From G958296245 sp965262055 (GTDB lineage: Bacteria; Chloroflexota; Dehalococcoidia; Lucifugimonadales; G958296245), in assembly GCA_965262055.1 (NCBI GenBank), contig CBDHEI010000002.1, positions 1,364,001 to 1,428,000 on the forward strand: DNA of 64,000 nucleotides, read 5' to 3'. Under the pieces are notes generated by a model, which saw only the letters and a program-made list of their open reading frames with translations, searched no databases and was not told the DNA's origin. Made by a program: the position numbers and the translations under genes. Of this stretch, positions 33,714-40,809 are shown piece after piece. Within the stretch, counting starts at the first letter, position 1. Every line of letters starts with the position of its first letter.

Positions 33714-35100
33714 CGGCTCCCACGACAGCGGCCACGCCGCTTTGAGCACACCCGGGGCGGTGTCGCGCGACCTGCTGGAGCGGACCGGCGGGACCACCCG
33801 CCTGATCCGGCTGGCCGTCGCCGGCTCGGCGGTCCTGCTCGTGCTCGGCCTTGTCGGCTTCATAATGCGCCTCGGCGACGGTACGGGGAAGACCGAGCTG
33901 TGGGGTTACCACATTACCCTGGTAGCCTTCCTGCTCACCACCGCGCAGGCGGCCCCCATGGTCGCCATCGCGCCGAGGATGGCCAAGGCCCACTGGCGCC
34001 GGCCCATCTCCCGCATAGCCGAGCTGTTCGGCGTGGTCGGCGTACTGAACGTGATCATATTTATCCCCCTCCTCTGGGTCCTGCCGGACCTGGGAGACGG
34101 ACGGCGCAGCCTCTGGTTCTTCGGCGAAGTCAGGTCGATGCCGGCCTATATGCCCCACATCGTCACCACCATCTCCATGGTCGCCCTTGCGGCGGTCGGC
34201 GTGGCCCTGCTCTGGGTCTCCGCGCTGCCGGACTTTGCGGCCATTCGCGACAACTCCACCGGCAGGCGCCAGCGGTTCTTCGCCAAGCTCGCCAACGGCT
34301 GGCACGGCACCTCGAAGCAGTGGTTCACGCAGTACCACCGCCTCGGCATCCTGGGCGCCTTCTACTTCATGATGCTCGTCTTCACCCACTTCTCCTTCTC
34401 CGTTGAGTTCGGTATGGCGCTCGTCCCAGGGTGGATAGACGCCCTCTTCCCGGCAACCCACGCCGCCAACGCCCTCCAGGCCGGCGTGGCCACCGTGCTG
34501 GTCGTCATGTTCCTGCTCCGGCGCTTCTGCGGGTTCGGCGACCACATCGGACTGGACCAGTTCTGGGGCCTGGGCAAGCTGCTGTTCGCCCTGTCTCTCC
34601 TCTGGTTCTGGTTCTGGTTCTCCAGCTTCATCATCCTCTGGTACGGCAAGAAGCCCAACGAGGAGGCCGTGCTGGAGCTCATCATGGTGGGCCCATACCT
34701 GCTCGCCTTCATGATCGCCTTCATTCTGAACTTCGTAGCGCCCCTCTTCATGATGATCTGGAACCCCGTACGGAAGAGCATCTGGGGCCCCACCCTGGTG
34801 GCGGTCGGGGTGCTCATAGGGACATTCTTCGACCGGATCAGGATATACGTCTCGTCCTACACCGTTGCCCACGCCGAAGACAAGCACGAGCTGCATCTGC
34901 CATTGCCGTCCGCGAATATGCCGGACCTTGCCGATGTGCTGCTCTGGGTGGGTGCCCTCGGAGGCGTGGTATTGTTCTATCTGCTTGCCTCTAGGCTCAT
35001 CCCGGTCATTAACATCTGGGAGCAGAAAGAAATGCTGCTGTACCGCATACACAAGCCGTTCCACAGGACCGAGGTACTGGTGCTGGGGAAGAAGGACTGA
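33706..35100 (+). CDS. NrfD-like membrane subunit of alternative complex III (ActF/ActC-type paralogue)
   Basis: A 464-residue integral membrane protein with about ten helices. The segment WGYHITLVAFLLTTAQAAPM near residue 65, with RMAKAHWRRPISRIAEL near 90, parallels the same region of the next gene, so both are NrfD/PsrC-family quinol-binding subunits. The central QWFTQYHRLGILGAFYFMML and the late EDKHELHLPLP near 385 are typical of such subunits in this complex. Known complexes usually place one NrfD-like gene (actC) after actB and the other (actF) at the operon end; here the two are adjacent. It probably takes part in quinol oxidation or proton translocation. Confidence 0.87.
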   Translation: MPNGSHDSGHAALSTPGAVSRDLLERTGGTTRLIRLAVAGSAVLLVLGLVGFIMRLGDGTGKTELWGYHITLVAFLLTTAQAAPMVAIAPRMAKAHWRRPISRIAELFGVVGVLNVIIFIPLLWVLPDLGDGRRSLWFFGEVRSMPAYMPHIVTTISMVALAAVGVALLWVSALPDFAAIRDNSTGRRQRFFAKLANGWHGTSKQWFTQYHRLGILGAFYFMMLVFTHFSFSVEFGMALVPGWIDALFPATHAANALQAGVATVLVVMFLLRRFCGFGDHIGLDQFWGLGKLLFALSLLWFWFWFSSFIILWYGKKPNEEAVLELIMVGPYLLAFMIAFILNFVAPLFMMIWNPVRKSIWGPTLVAVGVLIGTFFDRIRIYVSSYTVAHAEDKHELHLPLPSANMPDLADVLLWVGALGGVVLFYLLASRLIPVINIWEQKEMLLYRIHKPFHRTEVLVLGKKD

Positions 35101-35165
35101 CATAGAACTCTCAGACCGTAAGGGCGTCCCCTTGTGGGTGCCCGCAAGGACACGGTAACAGGCTC

Positions 35166-36551
35166 ATGCAAGAACACATCCAGCTAACTCAGAAGGAGAT
35201 CAACCGCGATCTTCTTAAGGGAGTACTGAAGACCCCGAAGTGGTGGGTCATATCCGTGCTCGTCCTCCTCGCCGTCTTCCTCACCGGCGCGAGCGCCTTC
35301 GGCTACCTGCTGAACCAGGGCTTGGGCGTGACCGGACTGAACCGCCCGGTAATGTGGGGCGTATACCTCGTCAGCTTCGTCTTCTGGATCGGCATCAGCC
35401 ACGCCGGGATCATGATCTCCGCGATACTCCGCCTCACCCAGGCCGAGTGGCGGCGTCCCGTAACGCGCGCGGCAGAGGTGCTCACGGTCTTCTCCCTGAT
35501 AGCTGCGCTTCTCTCCGCACCCTTGGTGCACGAGGGCCGGCCTTGGAGGGCGGCCTTCCCGATCCCGTGGATCATGCCGTGGGACTTCGCCCGGGGAGTC
35601 TGGCCCAACATCCGATCGCCGTTCGTCTGGGACCCCAGCGCGATTCTCACATACCTGACGGCCAGCTCGCTCTTCATATACGTCGCACTCATCCCCGACC
35701 TCGCCATCCTCAGGGACAGGCTGTCGGGCTGGAAGAGCACTTTCTACAGCGTGCTCAGCCTCGGGTGGCGCGGCAACTCCAGGCAGTGGAAGCTACAGGG
35801 GATAGCGGGCATCCTGCTATCGGCGCTGGTCCTGCCGGTGTTCGTGTCGGTTCACAGCATCGTGTCCTGGGACTTCGCCGTGAACATCGGGGTGGAGGGC
35901 TGGCACTCGACGATCTTCGCGCCCTATTTCATCATTGGCGCCATCCACTCCGGCGTCGCCGCCGTGGCCATGGTGATGGTCGCGATGGTCTGGCTCTGGG
36001 GCTGGGACAAGTACCTGCGCCCCGACCACTTCGATTCCATCGGTCGGCTGCTGATCATCGTCGGCACAACCTGGTTCTTCTTTTTCTTCCTGGAGTTCAT
36101 ATTCGCCATCTACACGCTGGAGGGCCCCGAGTTGGCGATGAGGGACCTGCAGGTCTTCCAGTACCCCTGGAGCATAATGTTCGTGGTGTTCCTCATCACG
36201 GCATTCTTCTTCCCCGTACCCATGTGGCTCTTCAGGAACGTCCGCCGCAGCATGTTCTGGATGTTCGTCACCACCTTGTCGGTCAACGTCGGCATGTGGC
36301 TGGAGAGGTTCATCATCATCATCCCCGGGCTGCTCCGCCGCCAGCCGCTGATCTTCGACTGGGGCACCTACCACCCCAGCATCATCGAAATACTCATGGT
36401 CGCGGCCACCTTCGCCTGGGTACTGCTCGGCCTGCTGATATTCGCCAAGATTTTCCCCTTGGTGCCGCTCTTCGACATCAAGGAGGGCATGGTCGGACGA
36501 GACGAGATCAAGATAGGCAGGCGCAAGGTTCCTGCCTCTATTCGAGAGTAG
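35166..36551 (+). CDS. actC: alternative complex III subunit ActC, NrfD-like quinol-binding membrane protein
   Basis: A 461-residue protein with about ten membrane helices. LNRPVMWGVYLVSFVFWIGI near residue 57 and SHAGIMISAILRLTQAEWRR near 79 match the conserved ActC/PsrC region with its His close to the quinol site. VWPNIRSPFVWD near 147 and FEFIFAIYTLEG-like sequence near 305 continue the family pattern. Its Trp/Arg pair in QAEWRRPVTRAAE aligns with the preceding paralogue. The function is menaquinol oxidation with electrons passed to the iron-sulfur and haem subunits. The 65-base gap upstream shows no promoter or terminator. Confidence 0.9.
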   Translation: MQEHIQLTQKEINRDLLKGVLKTPKWWVISVLVLLAVFLTGASAFGYLLNQGLGVTGLNRPVMWGVYLVSFVFWIGISHAGIMISAILRLTQAEWRRPVTRAAEVLTVFSLIAALLSAPLVHEGRPWRAAFPIPWIMPWDFARGVWPNIRSPFVWDPSAILTYLTASSLFIYVALIPDLAILRDRLSGWKSTFYSVLSLGWRGNSRQWKLQGIAGILLSALVLPVFVSVHSIVSWDFAVNIGVEGWHSTIFAPYFIIGAIHSGVAAVAMVMVAMVWLWGWDKYLRPDHFDSIGRLLIIVGTTWFFFFFLEFIFAIYTLEGPELAMRDLQVFQYPWSIMFVVFLITAFFFPVPMWLFRNVRRSMFWMFVTTLSVNVGMWLERFIIIIPGLLRRQPLIFDWGTYHPSIIEILMVAATFAWVLLGLLIFAKIFPLVPLFDIKEGMVGRDEIKIGRRKVPASIRE

Positions 36552-36569
36552 TAAAAGGAGGGTGCTGTC

Positions 36570-37112
36570 ATGACAGACAACGCCGGCGGCATTCTTGCGC
36601 AAAGAAGCGTCATAGGGCTCTTTACCGATGAGGACGCCGCCGCCAACGCAATGGACGGCCTGAAGGAGGCGGGCTTCTCGGAGAGCGAGTACGAGGTGCT
36701 GACGGGCACCCCGTACCCGGAGGGTACCTTCGGGGAGGCGGAGCCCGTGCACAAGCTCTACAGGTTCCCGCTCATCGGGGCCGCCTCGGGCTTCATCGTC
36801 GGCCTGGCGCTCACCGCGGGCACCCAGCTGGCCTTCCCGCTCGTGACCGGCGGCAAGCCCATACTCTCCATCCCACCCATGGCCATCGTGATGTACGAGG
36901 GCACGCTCTTGGGCGCAATCCTGTTCACCATCTTCGGCATCATCTTCGAGTCAAGGCTGCCCCGCGCATTCATGGGCGCCTACGACACGCGGATCACGGA
37001 GGGGTACATCGGCGTCGCCGTCACCGGGACGTCGGAGAAAATGGGCCCCGCGGAGGAAGCGCTGAAGGCGGCCGGTGCCGAAGAGGTCAAGAGGGGATGG
37101 GAGAAGGAATAG
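36570..37112 (+). CDS. actD: alternative complex III subunit ActD (DUF3341)
   Basis: A 180-residue protein with an N-terminal soluble part (VIGLFTDEDAAANAMDGLKE near residue 13), two membrane helices at about 70-90 and 107-127 separated by the proline-rich GGKPILSIPPMAIVMYEG, and a C-terminal tail with SEKMGPAEEALKAAGAEEVK. This is the DUF3341 layout of ActD, a membrane subunit with no cofactor. ATG 36570 has AAAGGAGG upstream. It ends 4 bases before the ActE gene begins. Confidence 0.9.
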   Translation: MTDNAGGILAQRSVIGLFTDEDAAANAMDGLKEAGFSESEYEVLTGTPYPEGTFGEAEPVHKLYRFPLIGAASGFIVGLALTAGTQLAFPLVTGGKPILSIPPMAIVMYEGTLLGAILFTIFGIIFESRLPRAFMGAYDTRITEGYIGVAVTGTSEKMGPAEEALKAAGAEEVKRGWEKE

Positions 37113-37116
37113 CCCG

Positions 37117-37860
37117 ATGGCGTTGCCTCCACTCATGACTGACCGTACGAAGCGCCGCATCTGGCGCGCGCTGCTGCTCGCCCTCCTGGTCGCGGCGACT
37201 ATCTCGTGCGGCAACCTTAGGACCGGGGACGCGGAGGTCCACGGCATCGTCAAGTTCAAGATGCCCGCTTTCCCCGAGACGGGGTCCAACAAGGTCCAAA
37301 TCTTTACCGAGATGCACTACCAGCCGTCATTCAGGTCCCAGGAGGGCCCCAGGCTCCTCCCGCACCCGGTCTCGGTGCCGCTCACGGGCAGGGAGCTGGT
37401 CTACGTGGGAGAGGAGTACAAGGAGCTACAGCCTCCCGCCGAATACCAGGCGTCTTACGAACCCTCCCAGACGGCTCATCTATTCGAGGTGAACTGCTCG
37501 GTCTGCCACGGCATCGCCATGCGTGGAGACGGCATGATGGCCACCAAGATGGACGAGCAGAATGTCGGCCCCGTGCCCGCAGACCTCATGGCGGAGTTGA
37601 CACAGGACGCCAGCGGCGGAGAGATGTTCGGCTTCATCTCCAACGGCGGACGCCAGGGGCAGGCCCAGAGGGAATCGACGGAACGCTCGGCCCAGAACGC
37701 CTGTGAGGCGTTCGTAGGCTTCCTGAGATCGGACTGCTTGGCGGTGGAGAGGGCTTCGGCCAGGCCGGTGTCGTCGCCGATGCCGGAGTTCTCGCGTCTC
37801 CTGACGCCGGAGGAGCGTTGGTGGCTGGTTATCTACATCCAGTCCCACCAGTCCCAGTAG
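37117..37860 (+). CDS. actE: alternative complex III subunit ActE, monohaem cytochrome c lipoprotein
   Basis: A 247-residue exported cytochrome. A signal peptide (ALLLALLVAATISC) ends in a lipobox-like ISC near residue 28, so it is probably lipid-anchored. One haem site, NCSVCHG, lies near residue 127; Met ligands are plausible in RGDGMMATKM. FGFISNGGRQG near 172 and a C-terminal LTPEERWWLVIYIQS near 228 are typical of class I cytochromes of this complex. It would deliver electrons to a terminal oxidase or soluble carrier. It ends the operon, and no cytochrome oxidase gene follows in this window. ATG 37117 is preferred over the longer frame overlapping actD. Confidence 0.88.
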   Translation: MALPPLMTDRTKRRIWRALLLALLVAATISCGNLRTGDAEVHGIVKFKMPAFPETGSNKVQIFTEMHYQPSFRSQEGPRLLPHPVSVPLTGRELVYVGEEYKELQPPAEYQASYEPSQTAHLFEVNCSVCHGIAMRGDGMMATKMDEQNVGPVPADLMAELTQDASGGEMFGFISNGGRQGQAQRESTERSAQNACEAFVGFLRSDCLAVERASARPVSSPMPEFSRLLTPEERWWLVIYIQSHQSQ

Positions 37861-37873
37861 TGAGCCCAGCCGC

Positions 37874-38599
37874 CTAGGCGGAGTCCCTCAGGACCCAGAT
37901 CCTCTCGGCCACTTCGTACCCCACCACCACCTCGTTGCCGTTGCACAGCAACTTGATCACGCCGCGGTATGGAGCAGCCTCCACCAGGTCCAACGCTGAC
38001 CCCGGGACGAGCTCGTTGGTGACTAGGTACTTCAGCAGCGCCTGGTCGTCCTCCGGCACGCGGTCCACGTAGACGCGCCCTCCCTCCTGCGCCGTGCTCA
38101 ACGGGATTGCGTCCTTGGCGACAGAGTAGCCGCTTCCGGGTATCGGGTGGCCGAACGGGCAGGTGCCGGGGTTCTTCAGGCGCTCCCTGATCTTCTCCTC
38201 CAGGTCGGGCGAGATGGCGTGCTCTAGGCGGTGGGCCTCCACGTGGGACTTGTACAGTTCGAGCCCCAGCAGGTCCACCACCATCCGCTCCGCCAGCCGG
38301 TGACGCCGCACGATGCTCTCTGCGGATGTCCTCCCCGTTCGTGTGAGCACGACCTCCTTGTCCGGCGTCGTCTCGACGAGGTCCTCCCGTACCATCCTGC
38401 GCAGCATCCCGCTGACGGACGCCATAGAGGTGCCAAGACCCTCGCCCGCGGGCAGCCGCCGTAGCTGCTCTGCAAGCTGAGTCGGAGTGACCCGCCGCCC
38501 CTGTTCCTCCAGCTGGAATATCGACAGCAGGTAGTTCTCGGCGCCCATCGAAAGCCGCCGCTCTGGGTTGTCTGACTTGCGAGACTTGGCAGAAGGCAA
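37874..38599 (-). CDS. DtxR/MntR-family metal-dependent repressor
   Basis: A 241-residue regulator. The winged helix spans about residues 18-85 (AENYLLSIFQLEEQGRRVTP, then SMASVSGMLRRMVREDLVE as recognition helix). The dimerisation and metal domain has RRHRLAERMVVDLLG near 100, EAHRLEHAISPDLEEKI near 122 and PFGHPIPG near 148, with the usual His, Glu and Cys (TCPFGHP) ligands. A C-terminal FeoA/SH3-like domain runs from about 165. By family it represses iron- or manganese-linked genes when metal is bound. It converges on the alternative complex III operon and diverges from a GNAT gene. Confidence 0.9.
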   Translation of the reverse strand: MPSAKSRKSDNPERRLSMGAENYLLSIFQLEEQGRRVTPTQLAEQLRRLPAGEGLGTSMASVSGMLRRMVREDLVETTPDKEVVLTRTGRTSAESIVRRHRLAERMVVDLLGLELYKSHVEAHRLEHAISPDLEEKIRERLKNPGTCPFGHPIPGSGYSVAKDAIPLSTAQEGGRVYVDRVPEDDQALLKYLVTNELVPGSALDLVEAAPYRGVIKLLCNGNEVVVGYEVAERIWVLRDSA

Positions 38600-38635
38600 A
38601 GGGAGAACTCGCGAAAGTGGATGACCGACAGACCG

Positions 38636-38665
38636 AGTCTATTACACACCTTGAGCAAGGGTCAA
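38636..38665 (-). promoter_or_regulatory. candidate promoter and palindrome upstream of the DtxR-type gene
   Basis: On the minus strand TTGACC (38665-38660) is followed after 18 bases by TAGACT (38641-38636). The spacer holds a 12-base palindrome CCTTG-AG-CAAGG (38649-38660). It may be an autoregulatory operator, though it does not resemble the classic DtxR box. Confidence 0.45.
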
Positions 38666-38760
38666 ACCTGCAACTACCCGAGTGTCCTGGGCGCCCCGAC
38701 GCCGCTTGCTATAATCGAGCCAGTGCGAAGCAAAGCCTGTCTCTCCTTCGTGAGGCAACC

Positions 38761-39168
38761 ATGGTAACCGTCAGGCCGGCGACACAGGGCGACCTCCTAG
38801 ATATGGAGGCGCTCATCTCGCAGTCGGTCGAGATGGGCGACGTGCTGCCCCGGACCCTTCAGGAGCTGTCCGACCTGCTCCCGAGCTTCTTCGTCGCCGA
38901 GACGGCGGATGGCCAGATAGTCGGCACAGCCGCCCTGGAGGTTTACAACCAAAAGCTCGCCGAGATCCGTAGCCTGTGCACCTCTCCAGAGGCCCGCGGC
39001 GAGGGGATAGGCAGAGCGTTGGTTAGCGCCTGCCTCGACCTGGCGCGCGAGAAGGGGATCCTGGAGGTCATGGCCATAACTGACAAGGAGGCCTTCTTCC
39101 GCGCCTGCGGCTTCGACTACGCCCTCCCCAACCAGCGCAGGGCCCTCTTCTTCCTAACGGGCGAATAG
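38761..39168 (+). CDS. GNAT-family N-acetyltransferase (ArgA-like C-terminal type)
   Basis: A 135-residue GNAT acetyltransferase. VRPATQGDLLDMEALI opens the fold; the acetyl-CoA loop is EARGEGIGRALVSACLDLAR near residue 78 (RxxGxG/A), and FFRACGFDYA near 115 is the usual C-terminal turn. DVLPRTLQELSDL near 24 resembles the LLPRxxxEL segment of N-acetylglutamate synthases, so an amino-acid substrate such as glutamate is possible but unproven. A perfect TATAAT (38710-38715) with a poor -35 lies 45 bases upstream of ATG 38761, the start chosen because the longer frame crosses this promoter. Confidence 0.83.
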   Translation: MVTVRPATQGDLLDMEALISQSVEMGDVLPRTLQELSDLLPSFFVAETADGQIVGTAALEVYNQKLAEIRSLCTSPEARGEGIGRALVSACLDLAREKGILEVMAITDKEAFFRACGFDYALPNQRRALFFLTGE

Positions 39169-39188
39169 CGCTGTCCTCAGCGCGGGCT

Positions 39189-39962
39189 CTACGCCTCGGC
39201 GACGACCTGGTTGCGGAGCACCCCTACGCCCTCGACCTCCACCTCCACCGTATCCCCCGGCATCATCGGCCCCACGCCCGACGGCGTGCCCGTCATTATC
39301 ACGTCCCCCGGCAGCAGCGTAATCGCCTCGGTGATGTAGGCGATCAGCGCGGGCACAGAGAAGAGCAGGTCGGAAGTGTTGGCATCCTGCTTCTGGACGC
39401 CGTTAAGCCGGGTCCCTAGGGCGAGGTCTGACGGGTCCAGCCCCGTCGCGATCACCGGCCCCAGCGGGCAGAACGTGTCGAACCCCTTGCTCACCAGCAG
39501 CACGCCGGTCGCCATCTCCGCGGCCTGGATGACGCGCTCGCTCACGTCGTTGCCGCACGTGTAGCCGAGCACATAGTCGAGAGCCTTCTCTTCGGGCACG
39601 TGTCTTGCTGTCTTGCCCATGACGACCGCCAGCTCCGTCTCGTAGTGGACCACTTGCCCCTTCTTGGGATAGACGATGTCGTCTCCCTGGCCCACGACGG
39701 CCGTCGGAGGCTTCGTGAAGAGCATGGGAAACTTGGGCGGCTCCATGCCGCTCTCCTCGATGTGCAACATATAGTTTGCGCCCACCCCGACGATCTTCGA
39801 CGGCTCCACCGGCGGCAGTACCCTCACCGACTCCAGGTCGGCGGCCTTACCGCCTACACTGAACTCCTCGAAGGGCGATCCCGCCATCTCCATGATAGAG
39901 TCGTCCTCCTTCAGCACCCCGTACATCGCCTCGCCGTTGCAGCTATAACGGATGATCTTCAT
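39189..39962 (-). CDS. fumarylacetoacetate hydrolase-family protein
   Basis: A 257-residue FAH-superfamily enzyme. PSKIVGVGANYMLHIEESG near residue 52 holds the entrance His-Glu, then VVHYETELAVVMGKTAR near 98 supplies metal-binding Glu residues, and GNDVSERVIQ near 128 another acidic ligand. The C-terminal VIMTGTPSGVGPMMPGD near 222 is a family signature. Members cleave or decarboxylate 2-oxo diacids (2-hydroxyhepta-2,4-diene-1,7-dioate type, acylpyruvate hydrolases), usually with Mg2+. The start ATG 39962 follows GGGAGGGAACC. It stands alone between a GNAT gene and a citrate synthase remnant. Confidence 0.88.
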   Translation of the reverse strand: MKIIRYSCNGEAMYGVLKEDDSIMEMAGSPFEEFSVGGKAADLESVRVLPPVEPSKIVGVGANYMLHIEESGMEPPKFPMLFTKPPTAVVGQGDDIVYPKKGQVVHYETELAVVMGKTARHVPEEKALDYVLGYTCGNDVSERVIQAAEMATGVLLVSKGFDTFCPLGPVIATGLDPSDLALGTRLNGVQKQDANTSDLLFSVPALIAYITEAITLLPGDVIMTGTPSGVGPMMPGDTVEVEVEGVGVLRNQVVAEA

Positions 39963-40039
39963 GGTTCCCTCCCATGACGCGACCATATTCTCGGCTAGGC
40001 CCCCTTGTCAAATCCAGCCTCGTCCCTGACTGCGGCCCC

Positions 40040-40170
40040 TAAGCGGCAATCGTAAGAGATGGCATATCTCATCGAAGGTGGGGCGCCTCGTCAGGCTTTT
40101 GACGCTGTTGCCACGGGTAGAAGAGCTTCCCGCGCTCGCCGTCGATCAGGATTGCGGTGGAGCTGAGAAA
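40040..40170 (-). pseudogene. N-terminal remnant of a citrate synthase gene
   Basis: Minus-strand translation gives STAILIDGERGKLFY and then, after a one-base frame change, RGNSVKSLTRRPTFDEICHL. This aligns directly with the citrate synthase start in the downstream-reading fusion gene (TSLIDGERGRLSYRGYSVDS and STFEEVCYL). About 40 residues survive without start or continuation. It lies between the FAH gene and the RRM gene. Confidence 0.75.
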
Positions 40171-40174
40171 CGAT

Positions 40175-40205
40175 CAGGCCCCCATCCTGGACGGGAAGGG
40201 GCCTG
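40175..40205. terminator. GC-rich hairpin
   Basis: CAGGCCCC (40175-40182) pairs perfectly with GGGGCCTG (40198-40205) across a 15-base loop. No T-run follows on either strand, so termination is uncertain. Confidence 0.4.
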
Positions 40206-40262
40206 GAAGGAAGGTCAGTTAGAGCCCTTCCGCAGCCTGTAAGACGCTTAGGGCTCAGGCAA

Positions 40263-40301
40263 AGAGAGAGGGCCTATCCCGACACGAGAGGCCCTCTCTC
40301 T
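40263..40301 (-). terminator. 13-base perfect hairpin downstream of the RRM gene
   Basis: AGAGAGAGGGCCT (40263-40275) and AGGCCCTCTCTCT (40289-40301) form a perfect 13-base stem with a 13-base loop. It lies 20 bases after the stop codon of the leftward RRM gene. There is no clear T-tract, so it may act as terminator, RNA-stability element or both. Confidence 0.6.
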
Positions 40302-40320
40302 ATTCGCTATTCGCGGCCTG

Positions 40321-40599
40321 TTACCAGGAGCGGGGAGCGTTCGTGCGCGGCCGGTCTGTACGGGGCTTCGCCTCGTTCACCGTCACATTGCGACCGTCGA
40401 TGGCGGTGCCGTTGAGTGCTTGGATGGCTGCCTGAGCAGCAGCGTCATCCGCGATCTCGACGAAACCGAAGCCTCGGGACCGACCGGTCTCTCGGTCGGT
40501 GATAACCGTGGTGTCGCCGACTGCGCCGTAGGGCGAAAAGGCGTCTCGCAGCCCCTCTTCCCTTGTGTCGTAGCTGAGGTTGCCAACGTAAATCTTCAT
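40321..40599 (-). CDS. single-RRM RNA-binding protein
   Basis: A 92-residue protein that is almost entirely one RNA recognition motif: RNP2 is KIYVGNLSYD at the N-terminus and RNP1 is RSRGFGFVEI near residue 43, followed by a basic Pro/Arg tail (EAKPRTDRPRTNAPRSW). Such single-RRM proteins (Rbp type) occur in cyanobacteria, Chloroflexota and others and often respond to cold. ATG 40599 has AAGGAG upstream. A TATAAT on this strand (40712-40707) gives a leader of about 100 bases that includes the hairpin CGCTGA-GCG-TCAGCG, which could be a structured regulatory leader. Confidence 0.92.
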   Translation of the reverse strand: MKIYVGNLSYDTREEGLRDAFSPYGAVGDTTVITDRETGRSRGFGFVEIADDAAAQAAIQALNGTAIDGRNVTVNEAKPRTDRPRTNAPRSW

Positions 40600-40712
40600 A
40601 GCGGTTCTCCTTAGTTAATGTATCCGTAGACTGACGGAGGAACCGCTGACGCTCAGCGTGTCGGCCCGAGGGGGCAGGGTAACTCACGAGATCTCTGGAC
40701 CCGCCCATTATA
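40600..40712 (-). promoter_or_regulatory. promoter and structured leader of the RRM gene
   Basis: A perfect TATAAT lies at 40712-40707 on the minus strand; the -35 region is poor. The leader has a short stable hairpin (CGCTGA/TCAGCG) and ends in TAAGGAGAACCGCT before the start codon. The long leader resembles those of cold-responsive RNA-binding genes, but this is inference. Confidence 0.5.
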
Positions 40713-40809
40713 CACCAATTTGTACCACGTAGGGAAGCCGCTGGTAGTGGGATCTGGACCGGCCCGGCCTGTGGGGTCCTTACAGGCCTCCGCCAGGCTG
40801 TGTTGGCTG

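Noticed and set aside
33661..35103. 480-codon open frame antisense to the NrfD-like subunit
   Set aside because: Glu/Gly/His/Gln-rich low-complexity translation typical of the complement of a membrane-protein gene; the plus-strand gene is unambiguous.
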